Shown: one piece after another, positions 9,212 through 17,947 of the stretch
Position numbering within the stretch: position 1 is the stretch's first letter
How the letters are laid out: each line of letters opens with the position of its first letter
From: Bacteroidota bacterium
GTDB lineage: Bacteria; Bacteroidota; Ignavibacteria; OLB7
Direction: 5' to 3'
Length of the DNA stretch: 64,000 nt
Assembly: GCA_018266795.1 (NCBI GenBank)
Contig: JAFDZV010000035.1
Span: forward strand, 32,379-96,378
Translations under genes and position numbers: made by a program
The notes under the pieces: model-generated
Seen by the model: only the letters and a program-made list of their open reading frames with translations
Told to the model about the DNA's origin: nothing
Databases searched by the model: none

Positions 9212-9281
9212 GAGTTCCTGTCTATTCGGCGCTGCAAGGCCCGTAGGCTCTGAAGTGCAATCCGGTTTCGATAGGAACTGT
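9212..9281 (+). repeat. Dispersed repeat A, copy 1
   Basis: About 70 bp beginning GAGTTCCTG, with TTCGGCGCTGCAAGGC in the middle and ending TTTCGATAGGAACTGT. It is clearly related to copies at 53301-53367 (same strand) and 17804-17872 (opposite strand). Its end overlaps the stop codon of tatC by one base. Confidence 0.7.
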
Positions 9282-10396
9282 CATGTGCTCGGCGTCAGCT
9301 CGCCCGCATCCCGGCTCCGTTTTGCCACCACGGCCACGTAAATGCTCAACTCGTAGAGGCCGTAGAGCGGGATGGCCAGCAACAACTGGTTGAACGGGTC
9401 CGGCGTTGGCGTGACGATTGCCGCCACGATCAGGATCACCACGATCGCGTGCCGACGGTACTTGCGCAGGAACGCCGGCGTGATGATGCCGAACCGCGAA
9501 AGCCCGTAGCTCACCACCGGCATTTCGAACACCACACCGCAGGCCAGGATGAACCCGAGGATGAAGCTGAAGTAGGCCGATATCGTGAAGCGATTCTCCA
9601 CGCCCGCGAACGTGAAGTCGCTGGAGAACCCGAGCGAGGCCGGTATCATCACGAAGTAGGCGAATGCCACGCCGCCAAGGAAGCAGGCGATTGTTGCGAT
9701 GGACACCCAGCTTGCCACGCGGCGCTCACGCTCGTACAGCCCCGGGCGAACGAAGCCCCAGAACTGCCAGATGATGAAGGGAATGGCGAGGATCAATCCG
9801 CTGATCAGCGCCACCTGCACCGCAAGCATCACCTGCCCCATCGGCTCGGTGTTCTGAAGTTTCAGCGGCGTGGCCAGCCTGGTGGCCGGCCCCAGGATGA
9901 TATCCTCCACAATCCGGTTCAGGAACACGCCGCAGAGAATGGCGCAGAGCACCAGTGCAATCAGCGCCTTGATGATTCGCCAGCGGAGCTCCTCCAGGTG
10001 ATCGAAGAATCCCATCTCCCGATCCTCGGGCTCCTCGATGGCATCGGAGTAGTGCTCGCCAACCGCGCCGGAGTATCCCCGCGGAGCGTCGTACATCCCT
10101 CCCTCGAAATGGTCGTACTCCCGGCTTCGTTCGGAGTCCCGGCTTCGTTCGGAGTCCCGGCTTCGTTCGGAGTCCCGGCTTCGTTCGGAGTCATCGCGCC
10201 ACGTATCGCGGTGCGATGTCTCCTCGGGGCGGCGTGCATCCTCCGGGTAGGAGGGCTCGTGATTCTCGTTCACCGGACCCGGCCCCGCGCCCGGTTCCCG
10301 GTGTTCACCGGAGGAATGCTCTCCGTGCTCTCCGTGGCCGGGCGTGCCCGGCTGATCGGGAGCGTTCGGATCTTCTGTGTCGTCGATCGTTGGCAT
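9281..10396 (-). CDS. tatC: Twin-arginine translocase subunit TatC with long acidic N-terminal extension
   Basis: Residues about 128-371 are a full TatC: the hallmark FFDHLEELRWR at the start, six hydrophobic segments, IWQFWGFVRPGLYERER and the conserved TPTPDPFNQ near the last helices. TatC recognises twin-arginine signal peptides and, with TatA, moves folded proteins across the inner membrane. The unusual part is an extra 125 or so residues at the N-terminus that are hydrophilic, rich in Glu, His, Pro, Ser and Arg, and predicted disordered. They include four copies of a DSERSR hexapeptide. An ATG near the TatC core (Met at GGMYD or EDREM) could be an alternative start. No tatA/B lies nearby. 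Confidence 0.95.
   Translation of the reverse strand: MPTIDDTEDPNAPDQPGTPGHGEHGEHSSGEHREPGAGPGPVNENHEPSYPEDARRPEETSHRDTWRDDSERSRDSERSRDSERSRDSERSREYDHFEGGMYDAPRGYSGAVGEHYSDAIEEPEDREMGFFDHLEELRWRIIKALIALVLCAILCGVFLNRIVEDIILGPATRLATPLKLQNTEPMGQVMLAVQVALISGLILAIPFIIWQFWGFVRPGLYERERRVASWVSIATIACFLGGVAFAYFVMIPASLGFSSDFTFAGVENRFTISAYFSFILGFILACGVVFEMPVVSYGLSRFGIITPAFLRKYRRHAIVVILIVAAIVTPTPDPFNQLLLAIPLYGLYELSIYVAVVAKRSRDAGELTPST
10121..10192. repeat. Four perfect 18-bp tandem repeats inside tatC
   Basis: The unit CCGGCTTCGTTCGGAGTC is repeated exactly four times (10121, 10139, 10157, 10175). On the coding strand it encodes DSERSR repeats. Identity at the base level points to recent slippage or expansion, so copy number may vary between strains. 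Confidence 0.9.
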
Positions 10397-10468
10397 GGAT
10401 CAATTGATTCGGTTCGGCGCATGTGGGCGCCGCGAACGCATCCGCACGCGATGTGCGGATGCCTGGGA

Positions 10469-11806
10469 TCAGGCGGCGACCGGCTCAGCGGGGCGTGAGC
10501 CGACGCCTGCAAGAATTTCGGGATAGAGCGGGAAGCCGGAGCAGAATTCCTGCACCTCGTTCTTCACGCTCGTCAGTGTGGCCGCATCGGTGCTGTTGGC
10601 GAGCACGCGATCGATCAGCCCTGCGATCCGCTCCATCTCCGGCTCCATCATGCCGCGCGTGGTCATGGCCGGCGCGCCCAGGCGGATGCCGGACGTGATG
10701 AGCGGAGACTTATCGTCGAACGGCACGGCATTCTTATTGCACGTGATGCCGGCTGCATCCAGAGCATGCTCCGCCGCCTTGCCGGTGATATCCTTGTTTC
10801 GCAGGTCGACCAGAAGCAGATGGTTGTCCGTGCCGCCGGAGATCACGTTGTATCCGCGATTCATCAGCGCAGCGGCCAGCGCCTGTGCGTTGCGGATCAC
10901 CTGGCCGGTGTAGACCTTGAAATCATCCGTGAGCGCCTCGCCGAAGGCCACGGCCTTCGCCGCGATCACATGCATCAACGGGCCTCCCTGAATTCCCGGC
11001 ATCACCCAGCCATCGATCACCTCGGACATCATCTTCACGCGCCCGGACTTCGGGGCCGTCAGGCCGAACGGGTTCTCGAAGTCGCGGCCCAGCAGGATCA
11101 GCCCGCCGCGCGGTCCGCGGAGCGTCTTGTGCGTGGTGGATGTCACCACGTGGCAATGCTCCAGCGGCGAGTTCAGCCAGCCCTTCGCGATCAGCCCTGC
11201 CGGATGCGCCATGTCCGCCATCAGGAACGCTCCCACCTCGCGCGCTATCTCGCCGAACGTTCCGTAGTCGATGTTGCGGCTGTACGCCGATGCGCCAACC
11301 GTGATCATCTTCGGCCGATGCTGCAGCGCGGCATCTCGCACGGCATCGTAGTCGATGTGGCCGGTATCGGGCTTCACGCCGTAGGAGACGAAGTTGTAGA
11401 ATCGTCCGGAGAAGTTCACCGGCGAGCCGTGCGTAAGGTGCCCGCCGTGCGAGAGGTTCATCCCCAGCACTGTATCGCCATGCTGAAGGAAGGAGAAGTA
11501 GACCGCCATGTTCGCGGAGGAGCCGGAGTGCGGCTGAACGTTGGCGTATTCCGCGCCGAACAGTTTCCTTGCCCGCTCCTGTGCAAGCGTCTCGGCAACA
11601 TCAACCCACTCGCAGCCGCCGTAGTAGCGGCGCCCCGGGTAGCCTTCGGCATACTTGTTCGTAAGCGGAGAGCCCTGCGCCTCCAGCACTGCCTGGCTGG
11701 TGAAGTTCTCACTCGCGATCAGCTCGATCTTGTCGTTCTGCCGGTACACCTCGCCGGCGATCGCTGTGAAGAGTTCGGGGTCGTTCGTTCTGAGATGATC
11801 GTACAT
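10469..11806 (-). CDS. glyA: Serine hydroxymethyltransferase
   Basis: A 445-residue PLP enzyme that interconverts serine and glycine with tetrahydrofolate, the main source of one-carbon units. Diagnostic segments are IELIASENF near residue 28, [13 protein letters not shown] near 52, [10 protein letters not shown] near 91 and the PLP lysine Lys227 in [14 protein letters not shown]. The ATG at 11806 gives the usual family start ([13 protein letters not shown]). Upstream sequence in the frame is not homologous and lacks a good ribosome-binding site. rpiB lies upstream on the same strand with a 168-bp gap. Confidence 0.97.
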   Translation of the reverse strand: MYDHLRTNDPELFTAIAGEVYRQNDKIELIASENFTSQAVLEAQGSPLTNKYAEGYPGRRYYGGCEWVDVAETLAQERARKLFGAEYANVQPHSGSSANMAVYFSFLQHGDTVLGMNLSHGGHLTHGSPVNFSGRFYNFVSYGVKPDTGHIDYDAVRDAALQHRPKMITVGASAYSRNIDYGTFGEIAREVGAFLMADMAHPAGLIAKGWLNSPLEHCHVVTSTTHKTLRGPRGGLILLGRDFENPFGLTAPKSGRVKMMSEVIDGWVMPGIQGGPLMHVIAAKAVAFGEALTDDFKVYTGQVIRNAQALAAALMNRGYNVISGGTDNHLLLVDLRNKDITGKAAEHALDAAGITCNKNAVPFDDKSPLITSGIRLGAPAMTTRGMMEPEMERIAGLIDRVLANSTDAATLTSVKNEVQEFCSGFPLYPEILAGVGSRPAEPVAA

Positions 11807-11974
11807 GGTGAGAGAGAAGGTTGTCGTTGGTCGGTCGCAGATAGAAGCCGCTCGGTTTCTGTTGGGTATGTCGGTTCGGAGTTCCGGGATCATCGGCACG
11901 AGATGCGCGCCGTACGATCTGCTGCGACCGGCGGGCACGGCTGCATCGCGCACGCGCCGGCCCGGTGAACGGCG

Positions 11975-12451
11975 TCACGGCGCCTCGTTGCGCATCAACG
12001 CCCGGGTCTCCGTCAGATCGTGAATCTTCTGTACACGGCGGCAATGGCGTTCATCGCTCGACGCGGGCGTCGCAAGAAACCGCTGCACGATGTCGCGGGC
12101 CGTGTCCCACGTCATCAGCCGTTCGCCGATCGTGAGCACGTTCGCGTGGTTGTGCTCGCGTGCAAGCTCCGCCATCTGTGCCGTGACGCAGTTGGCGGCG
12201 CGCACGCCGTGCGACTTGTTGGCAACGATCGATACGCCGATGCCGGAACCGCAGACGATGATGCCGAACTCCGCATCACCCCGCGATACCGCCTCGGCCG
12301 CCTCGTGTGCGTAGTCCGGATAATCGGTGGAGTTCGCCGTGTGCGTACCGAAATCCGTCACGTCGTATCCGGCGTCGCGAAGCATCGCGGCGATGCGGTT
12401 CTTGTAGTCCAGGCCGCCGTGATCGGCAGCGAGAGCAATCGGTCCGGGCAT
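11975..12451 (-). CDS. rpiB: Ribose-5-phosphate isomerase B
   Basis: A 158-residue RpiB/LacAB-family isomerase that interconverts ribose 5-phosphate and ribulose 5-phosphate in the pentose phosphate pathway. Motifs are the N-terminal AADHGGLDYK, DYPDYA near residue 44, the active-site CGSGIGVSIVANK (Cys68 region), and VRAANCVT followed by AREHNHANVL. Length is normal for the family. It probably shares a transcript with glyA downstream. Confidence 0.96.
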   Translation of the reverse strand: MPGPIALAADHGGLDYKNRIAAMLRDAGYDVTDFGTHTANSTDYPDYAHEAAEAVSRGDAEFGIIVCGSGIGVSIVANKSHGVRAANCVTAQMAELAREHNHANVLTIGERLMTWDTARDIVQRFLATPASSDERHCRRVQKIHDLTETRALMRNEAP

Positions 12452-13050
12452 TCAATTCGGCAGGCTGGCCGGAAATTCCGGCGTGAGAGAGGGATGCGGA
12501 TGGCCACCGGTGCCAACCATGCGGGCCAAATATACGGAAGCAACGGTGAGGAGGGAGGCGCCATGCGTTACGAATAATGATCCCGGGACCGGAGCGGTGC
12601 CGGCGCCGTGCGATGAACGTCGGCAAAACGCCTGCGTGAGAGAACTCGCCCCACGCGTTGCACTATGGGTTCCCGAGATGATTGCCGGCAATCGTCCACT
12701 CCCGTCAGTGGTCATCACAAGTCCGCCGGCCTCGGCGATGTCCATGATGGATCGGGGGCCTCGACGCGATATTCTTCGGCAACGATCCACCTGTTGTCTT
12801 CGCGAGCCCGCGCGAAGCGGTGCGTGGCGATCTCTGCGGGTTGGCCTCACCTGCCTGGTATGGTTCGGTACGTTGAGCGGGAAAGATCGCCACGCCCCTC
12901 CTCCGCCTGCGCGGCGTCGGGGCTCGCGAAGACGATCGATGTACATGGTGCGCAATGCCTGTGGTCATGAGCAGGCGAGCAGAGCAATGCCGTGGTCCAC
13001 TTGCAGGGCGCGTTACGGCGTAGCCGATGATACCGCGATGGCTGTGCGAG
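12452..13050. other. Intergenic region with repeat element B
   Basis: No gene is supported. About half of the gap is a copy of the palindromic element that also interrupts nuoL (see 12721-12985). The remaining 12452-12720 carries nothing recognisable apart from the rpiB upstream region. Confidence 0.6.
12721..12985 (-). mobile_element. Palindromic repeat element B, copy 1 (intergenic)
   Basis: On the minus strand this segment matches 31262-31515 inside nuoL over about 250 bp. Shared blocks include GTACATCG-TCGTCTTCGCGAGCC, CGCTCAACGT, ACCATACC and AGGTGGATC-TTGCCGAAG. The element is internally palindromic. GTCTTCGCGAGCCC is mirrored by GGGCTCGCGAAGAC (14 bp) and, nested inside, GCGTGGCGATCT by AGATCGCCACGC (12 bp). 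Such nested arms would fold into one long hairpin. It encodes no transposase, so it is MITE-like or RPE-like in character. Confidence 0.75.
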
Positions 13051-14073
13051 CTAGAACAGATAGGTGATCGTGGCGGTGGCGGCGTTCGCTCCGGCGATGT
13101 CGCCTCCCAGTGCGCCGGCGACGTCGATGATCAGATTCTGCGGCCAGTGAACCGAGAAGCCGGTCGTGATGCTGGTGCGTGTCCCCCATCCAAGCCGTAT
13201 GCCGACCGGCGTGCCGGGAATGCCGCACTCGGCGGCCAGGCTCACCGCAGGAGGAAGCGGATCGTACTGCGCGAGCCTGATCTCCGCGATGCCGAGAACG
13301 TATGCCTCCGGCTTCGCGTGCGCCACCGTGGGAAGCCCCGTTGGATCAACGCGCGCCGGAACGCCTTGGGTCTCCTGGAGCGGATAGAGATAGCTTCCGC
13401 TCAGACGCGCACTGGCCGCTGCAAGCCGGTGCGGCCCCTTCTGTTCCCCCGCCAGGTTATTCAGCGTGGCGGAGGCGTAGAACCAGTCGTGATCGGTGAA
13501 CGTGTTCTCGAACTCCAGCATGCCACCCAGATCGAGCGCATAGCCGGTGGAGCTCTCCAGGCCCGTGCCTACCGGAGTGAAGCCCAGATAGCGTATGGTT
13601 GTGCCGATGGCGCCCGGGCCGATCTTCAGTGCGCCCGCGGCGGAGATCGCCCACTCGCTGCTCCCGGTCGTCCCGTTCCGCTTGCCGTCCTGAGTGTACG
13701 CCGGCACATCGCTCAGGCCGTAATAGACAATGCTCCCCCCGATTCCCGCTGCGCCGCCGGCAGGCATGCCGAATCCCGCCATGCCCAGATGTTGATTGTA
13801 GGGGAGAAAGCTGTAGGAGAAGCTTGCCGCCCGCTGATCCAGGCCGGCAAGCGAAGCCGGGTTGCCGAAGAGCGCATCGCCTCCGGCTCGAAACGGCGTG
13901 AAGGCGCCGGCAAGCGCCGCGCTGCGCGCCGGCACCGCACGATTCAGAAATGCTCCCGCATACCCTCCCACCTCCTGCGCTTCACAGCGCGCCGAACCCG
14001 CAACCAACCCGAATGCGGCAACGACAGCCGCGGTGCGGATCGAAATGTGGTTGGGACGGGGAGCTGACGGCAT
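13051..14073 (-). CDS. PorV/PorQ-like (UPF0164-type) outer-membrane beta-barrel protein
   Basis: A 340-residue exported protein. After a signal peptide (about 1-33) comes AFLNRAVPARSAALAGAFTPFRAGGDALFGNPASLAG. This is the pattern of the FadL-like barrels grouped as PorV/PorQ and UPF0164: a conserved alternation ending in an NPA motif. The rest is alternating hydrophobic strands rich in Gly and aromatics, ending TATITYLF with a terminal Phe as in outer-membrane barrels. In this phylum such proteins serve as T9SS components or paralogues. The exact role is not determinable. Confidence 0.8.
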   Translation of the reverse strand: MPSAPRPNHISIRTAAVVAAFGLVAGSARCEAQEVGGYAGAFLNRAVPARSAALAGAFTPFRAGGDALFGNPASLAGLDQRAASFSYSFLPYNQHLGMAGFGMPAGGAAGIGGSIVYYGLSDVPAYTQDGKRNGTTGSSEWAISAAGALKIGPGAIGTTIRYLGFTPVGTGLESSTGYALDLGGMLEFENTFTDHDWFYASATLNNLAGEQKGPHRLAAASARLSGSYLYPLQETQGVPARVDPTGLPTVAHAKPEAYVLGIAEIRLAQYDPLPPAVSLAAECGIPGTPVGIRLGWGTRTSITTGFSVHWPQNLIIDVAGALGGDIAGANAATATITYLF

Positions 14074-14204
14074 GGGGAGTGGATCGGACGTGATTGTTAC
14101 GATGCCTGTGCGGAAATCCTCCGGCGAAGCTCGGTGCGGCGCGCCGCCTGCTGTTCTGCGCTGCGCGCCGATGAGCAGCGGACGGCGCTTCCAGTATCGC
14201 CCGG

Positions 14205-14618
14205 CTAGCGCGAGATCATCACCTTGTTGACGATTCGCTGGTTGCTTGCTTCCAGAACAACCAGATACGGACCGCTGGCCAGGTTGTAGGTCTGAAAGCG
14301 GAACGTCTGGTCTCCTTTCGAAACCGCCACCACCGGCAACTGCTCCACGAGCTTTCCGAGGATGTTGTAGAGAGCAACGCGCACGCTCTTTGCGTCGTCC
14401 GGGAAGTAGGCGTCCACCGTGATCGTTTCATTCTCCACGGAACGGAGCACCGAAACGGAAAGGTCCTTCTTCTTCGGATCCGGCTGCTGCTGCTCCGCGG
14501 CAATCGAGGCACGGGCATGCATGCCGCCGCTCAACACCGCCGCGCGCAGAGTGCCGGCGCAGAGAAGCCCTGCGGCGAGTGCCGCTGCAACGAGGCGATT
14601 GAACGATGTAGGAAGCAT
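14205..14618 (-). CDS. Small exported protein with T9SS-like C-terminal sorting domain
   Basis: A 137-residue protein with a signal peptide (to about residue 27), a short Gln/Pro/Lys linker and one C-terminal beta domain. That domain has the T9SS type-A look: VRVALYNILGKLVEQLP, then SGPYLVVLEASNQRIVNKVMI and a basic C-terminus (SR). Domain alone suggests export by T9SS, or a stand-alone sorting-domain-like module. Its ATG overlaps the stop of the 968-residue upstream gene (TGATG at 14616-14620), so the two are translationally coupled. Confidence 0.75.
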   Translation of the reverse strand: MLPTSFNRLVAAALAAGLLCAGTLRAAVLSGGMHARASIAAEQQQPDPKKKDLSVSVLRSVENETITVDAYFPDDAKSVRVALYNILGKLVEQLPVVAVSKGDQTFRFQTYNLASGPYLVVLEASNQRIVNKVMISR

Positions 14619-17524
14619 CAATGGCTGCTCACGATAATTGGCATGATCTGCTTCTGCCCGGCACTCTCGATGACGCAAATATACGTGCCGCTGGCCACAA
14701 TCTCCCCGCGCGAGTTCGTGCCGTCCCACGTGACCTGATGGAAGCCCGCGTCAACGGATGCGCCCTCCAGCAGCGTGCGTACCGCTGCGCGCCCGGCATC
14801 GTAGATCGTGATCGTCACAGCGCCGCTGGCATGCGGCTTGTAGACGATCACCGCACCGCCGGGCGCCTGGGAGACGACGAACGGATTCGGCGCAACGAAT
14901 CCCTCGGTTGGCGGCGGCGGAACTTCGAATGCCGCGGACATTCCCCGCCTGCAAAGCGGCTGCCCTGCGCCGTCGCAGCAGATGCGAACGCGGAACGGAC
15001 CTGTGAGTGTATCAGGCACCACGAACGTATACGTGCCGGCGTGCGCGCTCACCGACGGTGCAAGCATCATCCATCCGGTGCCGCTGCCGGCAATCTCCAG
15101 GCGAACGGTCTCGCAGGCGAACGTGTCGCTGCTCCACGTTACCGTGCGCGAGCGCAGCCCGGCATTCCCCTGCTGCGAGATCGCCAGCGGAACCGTGTTG
15201 ATTGGGATCGCAACCACGTGCGGCTGCGTTGCGGTAACGTGCCAGCGGTCGCGATAGCGGAACCAGATGCGCACCGTGTCCCCGGCGTTGCAGATGTCAT
15301 CCGGGCAGCCGATCGTATCCGTGGCAACGGCGCTGTCTCCGTGAACCGCTACCGCCCGGTCACCCGTCCAGATTGTTCCGTCGGACGACCGTTCCAGATA
15401 CACACTGTCGGCACAGCTCACCGGCACCGAAAGGCCCAGCGTGTCGCCGAACCCGGGCACCGGAGCGCTCTGCACGGCGATGGATCCGAACTGCGCGGGT
15501 GCGATCGTGAACTCCTTGGACGTGTCCGCCTGCGACGCAAGATCGGGATCACGCACAATCAGCCGGTATGTCCCGGGTGCGAGATTGTTCGTGGGAATGA
15601 CAAGCGAGTCGATGCCGGCCCCCACGTTGAGCGGGTCGCGGCGTGCAGTGTTCAGATAGTGATCCTTCTGCGGCACCATTCCGCCGGCTCCGAGGAGGTC
15701 CACATTGACCGTGCTGTCGCCACCGATGCTCCGGCTCCATGTCAGCACGATCTGCGATGCTCCGCAATAGTTCGTGTTGTCCGTGCGAATCACCTCGAAC
15801 GGATTCGGCTGCCGCGCGCCGATTGCATACGTCGCCCCTTTCGTGCTCACGATGAGATCGTTCAGGCTGTCGTTGTCCAGGTCAGCGATCGCTGCGGATT
15901 GTACCGTCCCCTCGAGCGGGAAGGTCCGCACCGTCTCGAAGTACGGCTGCGCTCCGGTATGCTGTCCGTCGAAGACGTCGCTCGAATAGTCGGCAAGGCG
16001 AAGAACCTTCACCGTGTCGCCGTTGGCGATCACCACTTCCGATCTGTTGGTGGCGATGCCGCCGGAGCTGTCCGGCAGCAGGTGCCCGGCCGCCAGCAGC
16101 CTGCCGCTGAACGCATATCCCACGAACGCCTTCATGTAGGTGCGTCCGGTGCCGGCGGCGGAGTCCGCCACGTTGCGGCGCAACACCCACAGCATGTTGC
16201 TGGCCACGTCGCTTCCGTCCGCATTGCGATACGCGGCAAGAATCTCGGGGCCTTCGTTGTGAAAGAACAGGCGGTCTCCGGTGTCGCCGGCCTGGCGGCT
16301 CCGGACATTCCCGTCCACATCGGCCACGACGATCGTCCATCCGTGATTCTGCGCGTTGATGGCATCGCCGCCGGATGGTGTGAAGCTGCCGAACAGCGTG
16401 TCCTTTGCGCTGTAGGCGTCCCGGAGCAGCAGCGATGGAACACCGGGGCGCGCCGCGTCCTGCTCCTGTGCGATCAGCCGGAAGAACTGCTCGGCCGAGA
16501 GAGAGGAGCTTCGGAGGAACATGAAGTAGGTCGAGATCTGCGTCGGCAGCGCATCAACCGGCTGCGCCGGATCGGTGCGCAGCTCCTTCGGCTCCGCTCC
16601 CTTTGGATTCCGCTCCAGGAGCTCGATGGAGTACGCCTTGTCCGACGACGTTCTCGTTGCTCCGTTCGGCGGCTGCGAGGAGTAGGGTTGAAGCGTGAGA
16701 TAGGGAGCCGTGGAGAGGCCGATGTAGATGCCGTGCGTGGAGATGCTCTTGTCGTAGTAGAGCGCCGGGTGCTGCGGATAGATGCGAGGCGCAACATTGT
16801 ATCGCCATACCAGCGACGCCGGGGATGCCCCGACGCCGGTGTCGTACCTGCGCACCTCGTTGATCCTGTCGTCGCGCGCGTCGTTGCCGGATCGGCTGAC
16901 GGCCAGCAGATAGCTGCTGTCCACGAGCATGAGCGGATACAGTCCCAGGCGCGCGGTTGCGGCGTCGGGTCCGAGCGCCGGCGGGGGGATCTCCAGACGC
17001 TGCGCGGGCTTGGCATCGCTCTTTGCCAGGAAGCATGCGAAGGTGTTGTCGTCCTGCGCCTGCAGCCGTTCCACTCCGACGCCGATGTATGCCGGGCGGG
17101 TACCCTCCTCCGGCGCAAGCACATCGCGTGCCAGCAGGCCGGTGAGGCGGATCGTTGTTGCATCGGCGGCACTGAACAGACCCCGGTAGTTGTTCCGGGC
17201 ATCGGTCAGGCCGCGATGCGATACGATATAGAGCATCGTATCGCCGGCGGTGCCGATAACCTGCTGCATCCTCTCCTCGGGAGCGAAGCGAATGCCGCCT
17301 ACGAGCAGGCTCGAGGAGTTGGCAAGGCTTCGCGTACGCCACTTGATCACCATGCTGTCAACACGCTGCCGGTCCAGCTGTACATCGTTGGATCGTGTTC
17401 CCTCCGGTGTTCCCATGGGGTACCACCACGCGGAGGGCTTCTGTGCACGGGCCTGGAAGGCCATGCCCAGCATCAGCAGCGCAAGGCAGAGCGGGATGCG
17501 ACGGAAATAATCTCGGGGCGTCAT
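14618..17524 (-). CDS. Large exported protein with FG-GAP-like segment and FlgD/T9SS-type C-terminal domain
   Basis: 968 residues. An N-terminal signal peptide (ends FQARAQ) is followed by a long beta-rich region of unknown fold. Near residue 575 the stretch AIADLDNDSLNDLIVSTKG resembles an FG-GAP/VCBS calcium-binding blade. Ig-like segments follow. The C-terminal 90 residues (PNPFVV...TITIYDAGRAAVRTL...GTNSRGEIVASGTYIC) form a FlgD-like/T9SS type-A sorting domain. It is likely exported to the cell surface. The ATG at 17524 is preferred to an upstream in-frame GTG at 17542. Function beyond secretion is unknown. Confidence 0.82.
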   Translation of the reverse strand: MTPRDYFRRIPLCLALLMLGMAFQARAQKPSAWWYPMGTPEGTRSNDVQLDRQRVDSMVIKWRTRSLANSSSLLVGGIRFAPEERMQQVIGTAGDTMLYIVSHRGLTDARNNYRGLFSAADATTIRLTGLLARDVLAPEEGTRPAYIGVGVERLQAQDDNTFACFLAKSDAKPAQRLEIPPPALGPDAATARLGLYPLMLVDSSYLLAVSRSGNDARDDRINEVRRYDTGVGASPASLVWRYNVAPRIYPQHPALYYDKSISTHGIYIGLSTAPYLTLQPYSSQPPNGATRTSSDKAYSIELLERNPKGAEPKELRTDPAQPVDALPTQISTYFMFLRSSSLSAEQFFRLIAQEQDAARPGVPSLLLRDAYSAKDTLFGSFTPSGGDAINAQNHGWTIVVADVDGNVRSRQAGDTGDRLFFHNEGPEILAAYRNADGSDVASNMLWVLRRNVADSAAGTGRTYMKAFVGYAFSGRLLAAGHLLPDSSGGIATNRSEVVIANGDTVKVLRLADYSSDVFDGQHTGAQPYFETVRTFPLEGTVQSAAIADLDNDSLNDLIVSTKGATYAIGARQPNPFEVIRTDNTNYCGASQIVLTWSRSIGGDSTVNVDLLGAGGMVPQKDHYLNTARRDPLNVGAGIDSLVIPTNNLAPGTYRLIVRDPDLASQADTSKEFTIAPAQFGSIAVQSAPVPGFGDTLGLSVPVSCADSVYLERSSDGTIWTGDRAVAVHGDSAVATDTIGCPDDICNAGDTVRIWFRYRDRWHVTATQPHVVAIPINTVPLAISQQGNAGLRSRTVTWSSDTFACETVRLEIAGSGTGWMMLAPSVSAHAGTYTFVVPDTLTGPFRVRICCDGAGQPLCRRGMSAAFEVPPPPTEGFVAPNPFVVSQAPGGAVIVYKPHASGAVTITIYDAGRAAVRTLLEGASVDAGFHQVTWDGTNSRGEIVASGTYICVIESAGQKQIMPIIVSSH

Positions 17525-17947
17525 CGTTCGTCGTTGTTCCACGGACGCTGCGCCAGGTTCCGGAGCTGTTCGGATCTGTGACGAAGCGGGTTAGATGACG
17601 ACTAATATAGACCCTCCGGCACGTTCACGCATTGCTATTTGAAGGCCGGTTGTGAAATCCATATGAAGCGCTATTTTCATCGGAGCGTTTTCAAGTCGCA
17701 CTCAGAATCAGGGAGACTTTTGCACACGGGCCGCGAATGTTGCGGGCGAATGCGTCGAAGCAGATGTCGCCGGCAGCGGCCCAGAAACCAACCGGTACCG
17801 ATTACAGTTCCTGTCACAACCGGGATGCGCTTCAAGGCTTGCAGGCCGTGCGGCGCCGAAGGGTGGGAACTCCTACAACGCAATGATCCGGACGCCGTCG
17901 CGCCCATCGGGCGAAGACGGATGTGCAAAAGAACCTCAGGCACGATC
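17525..17947. other. Divergent intergenic region upstream of porX
   Basis: It separates the minus-strand exported-protein pair from porX. No gene is supported. It contains dispersed repeat A copy 3 (17804-17872) and an AT-richer patch at 17594-17612 (GATGACGACTAATATAGAC) that may hold promoter elements. Confidence 0.5.
17804..17872 (-). repeat. Dispersed repeat A, copy 3
   Basis: On the minus strand it reads GAGTTCCCACCC, then TTCGGCGCCGCACGGCCTGC, and ends GTGACAGGAACTGT. It aligns over its whole length with copies at 9212-9281 and 53301-53367. It lies 76 bp upstream of porX. Confidence 0.75.

Noticed and set aside
12452..12955. Minus-strand open frame of about 167 codons across repeat B
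   Set aside because: Mostly Arg/Pro/Gly composition, overlaps the palindromic element, and shows no conserved motif; treated as a shadow.
13027..14067. Long plus-strand frames opposite minus genes (also at 2689-3954, 10766-11968, 14621-17581, 50651-52282)
   Set aside because: High-GC antisense shadows rich in Arg, His and Val, exactly mirroring confident genes.
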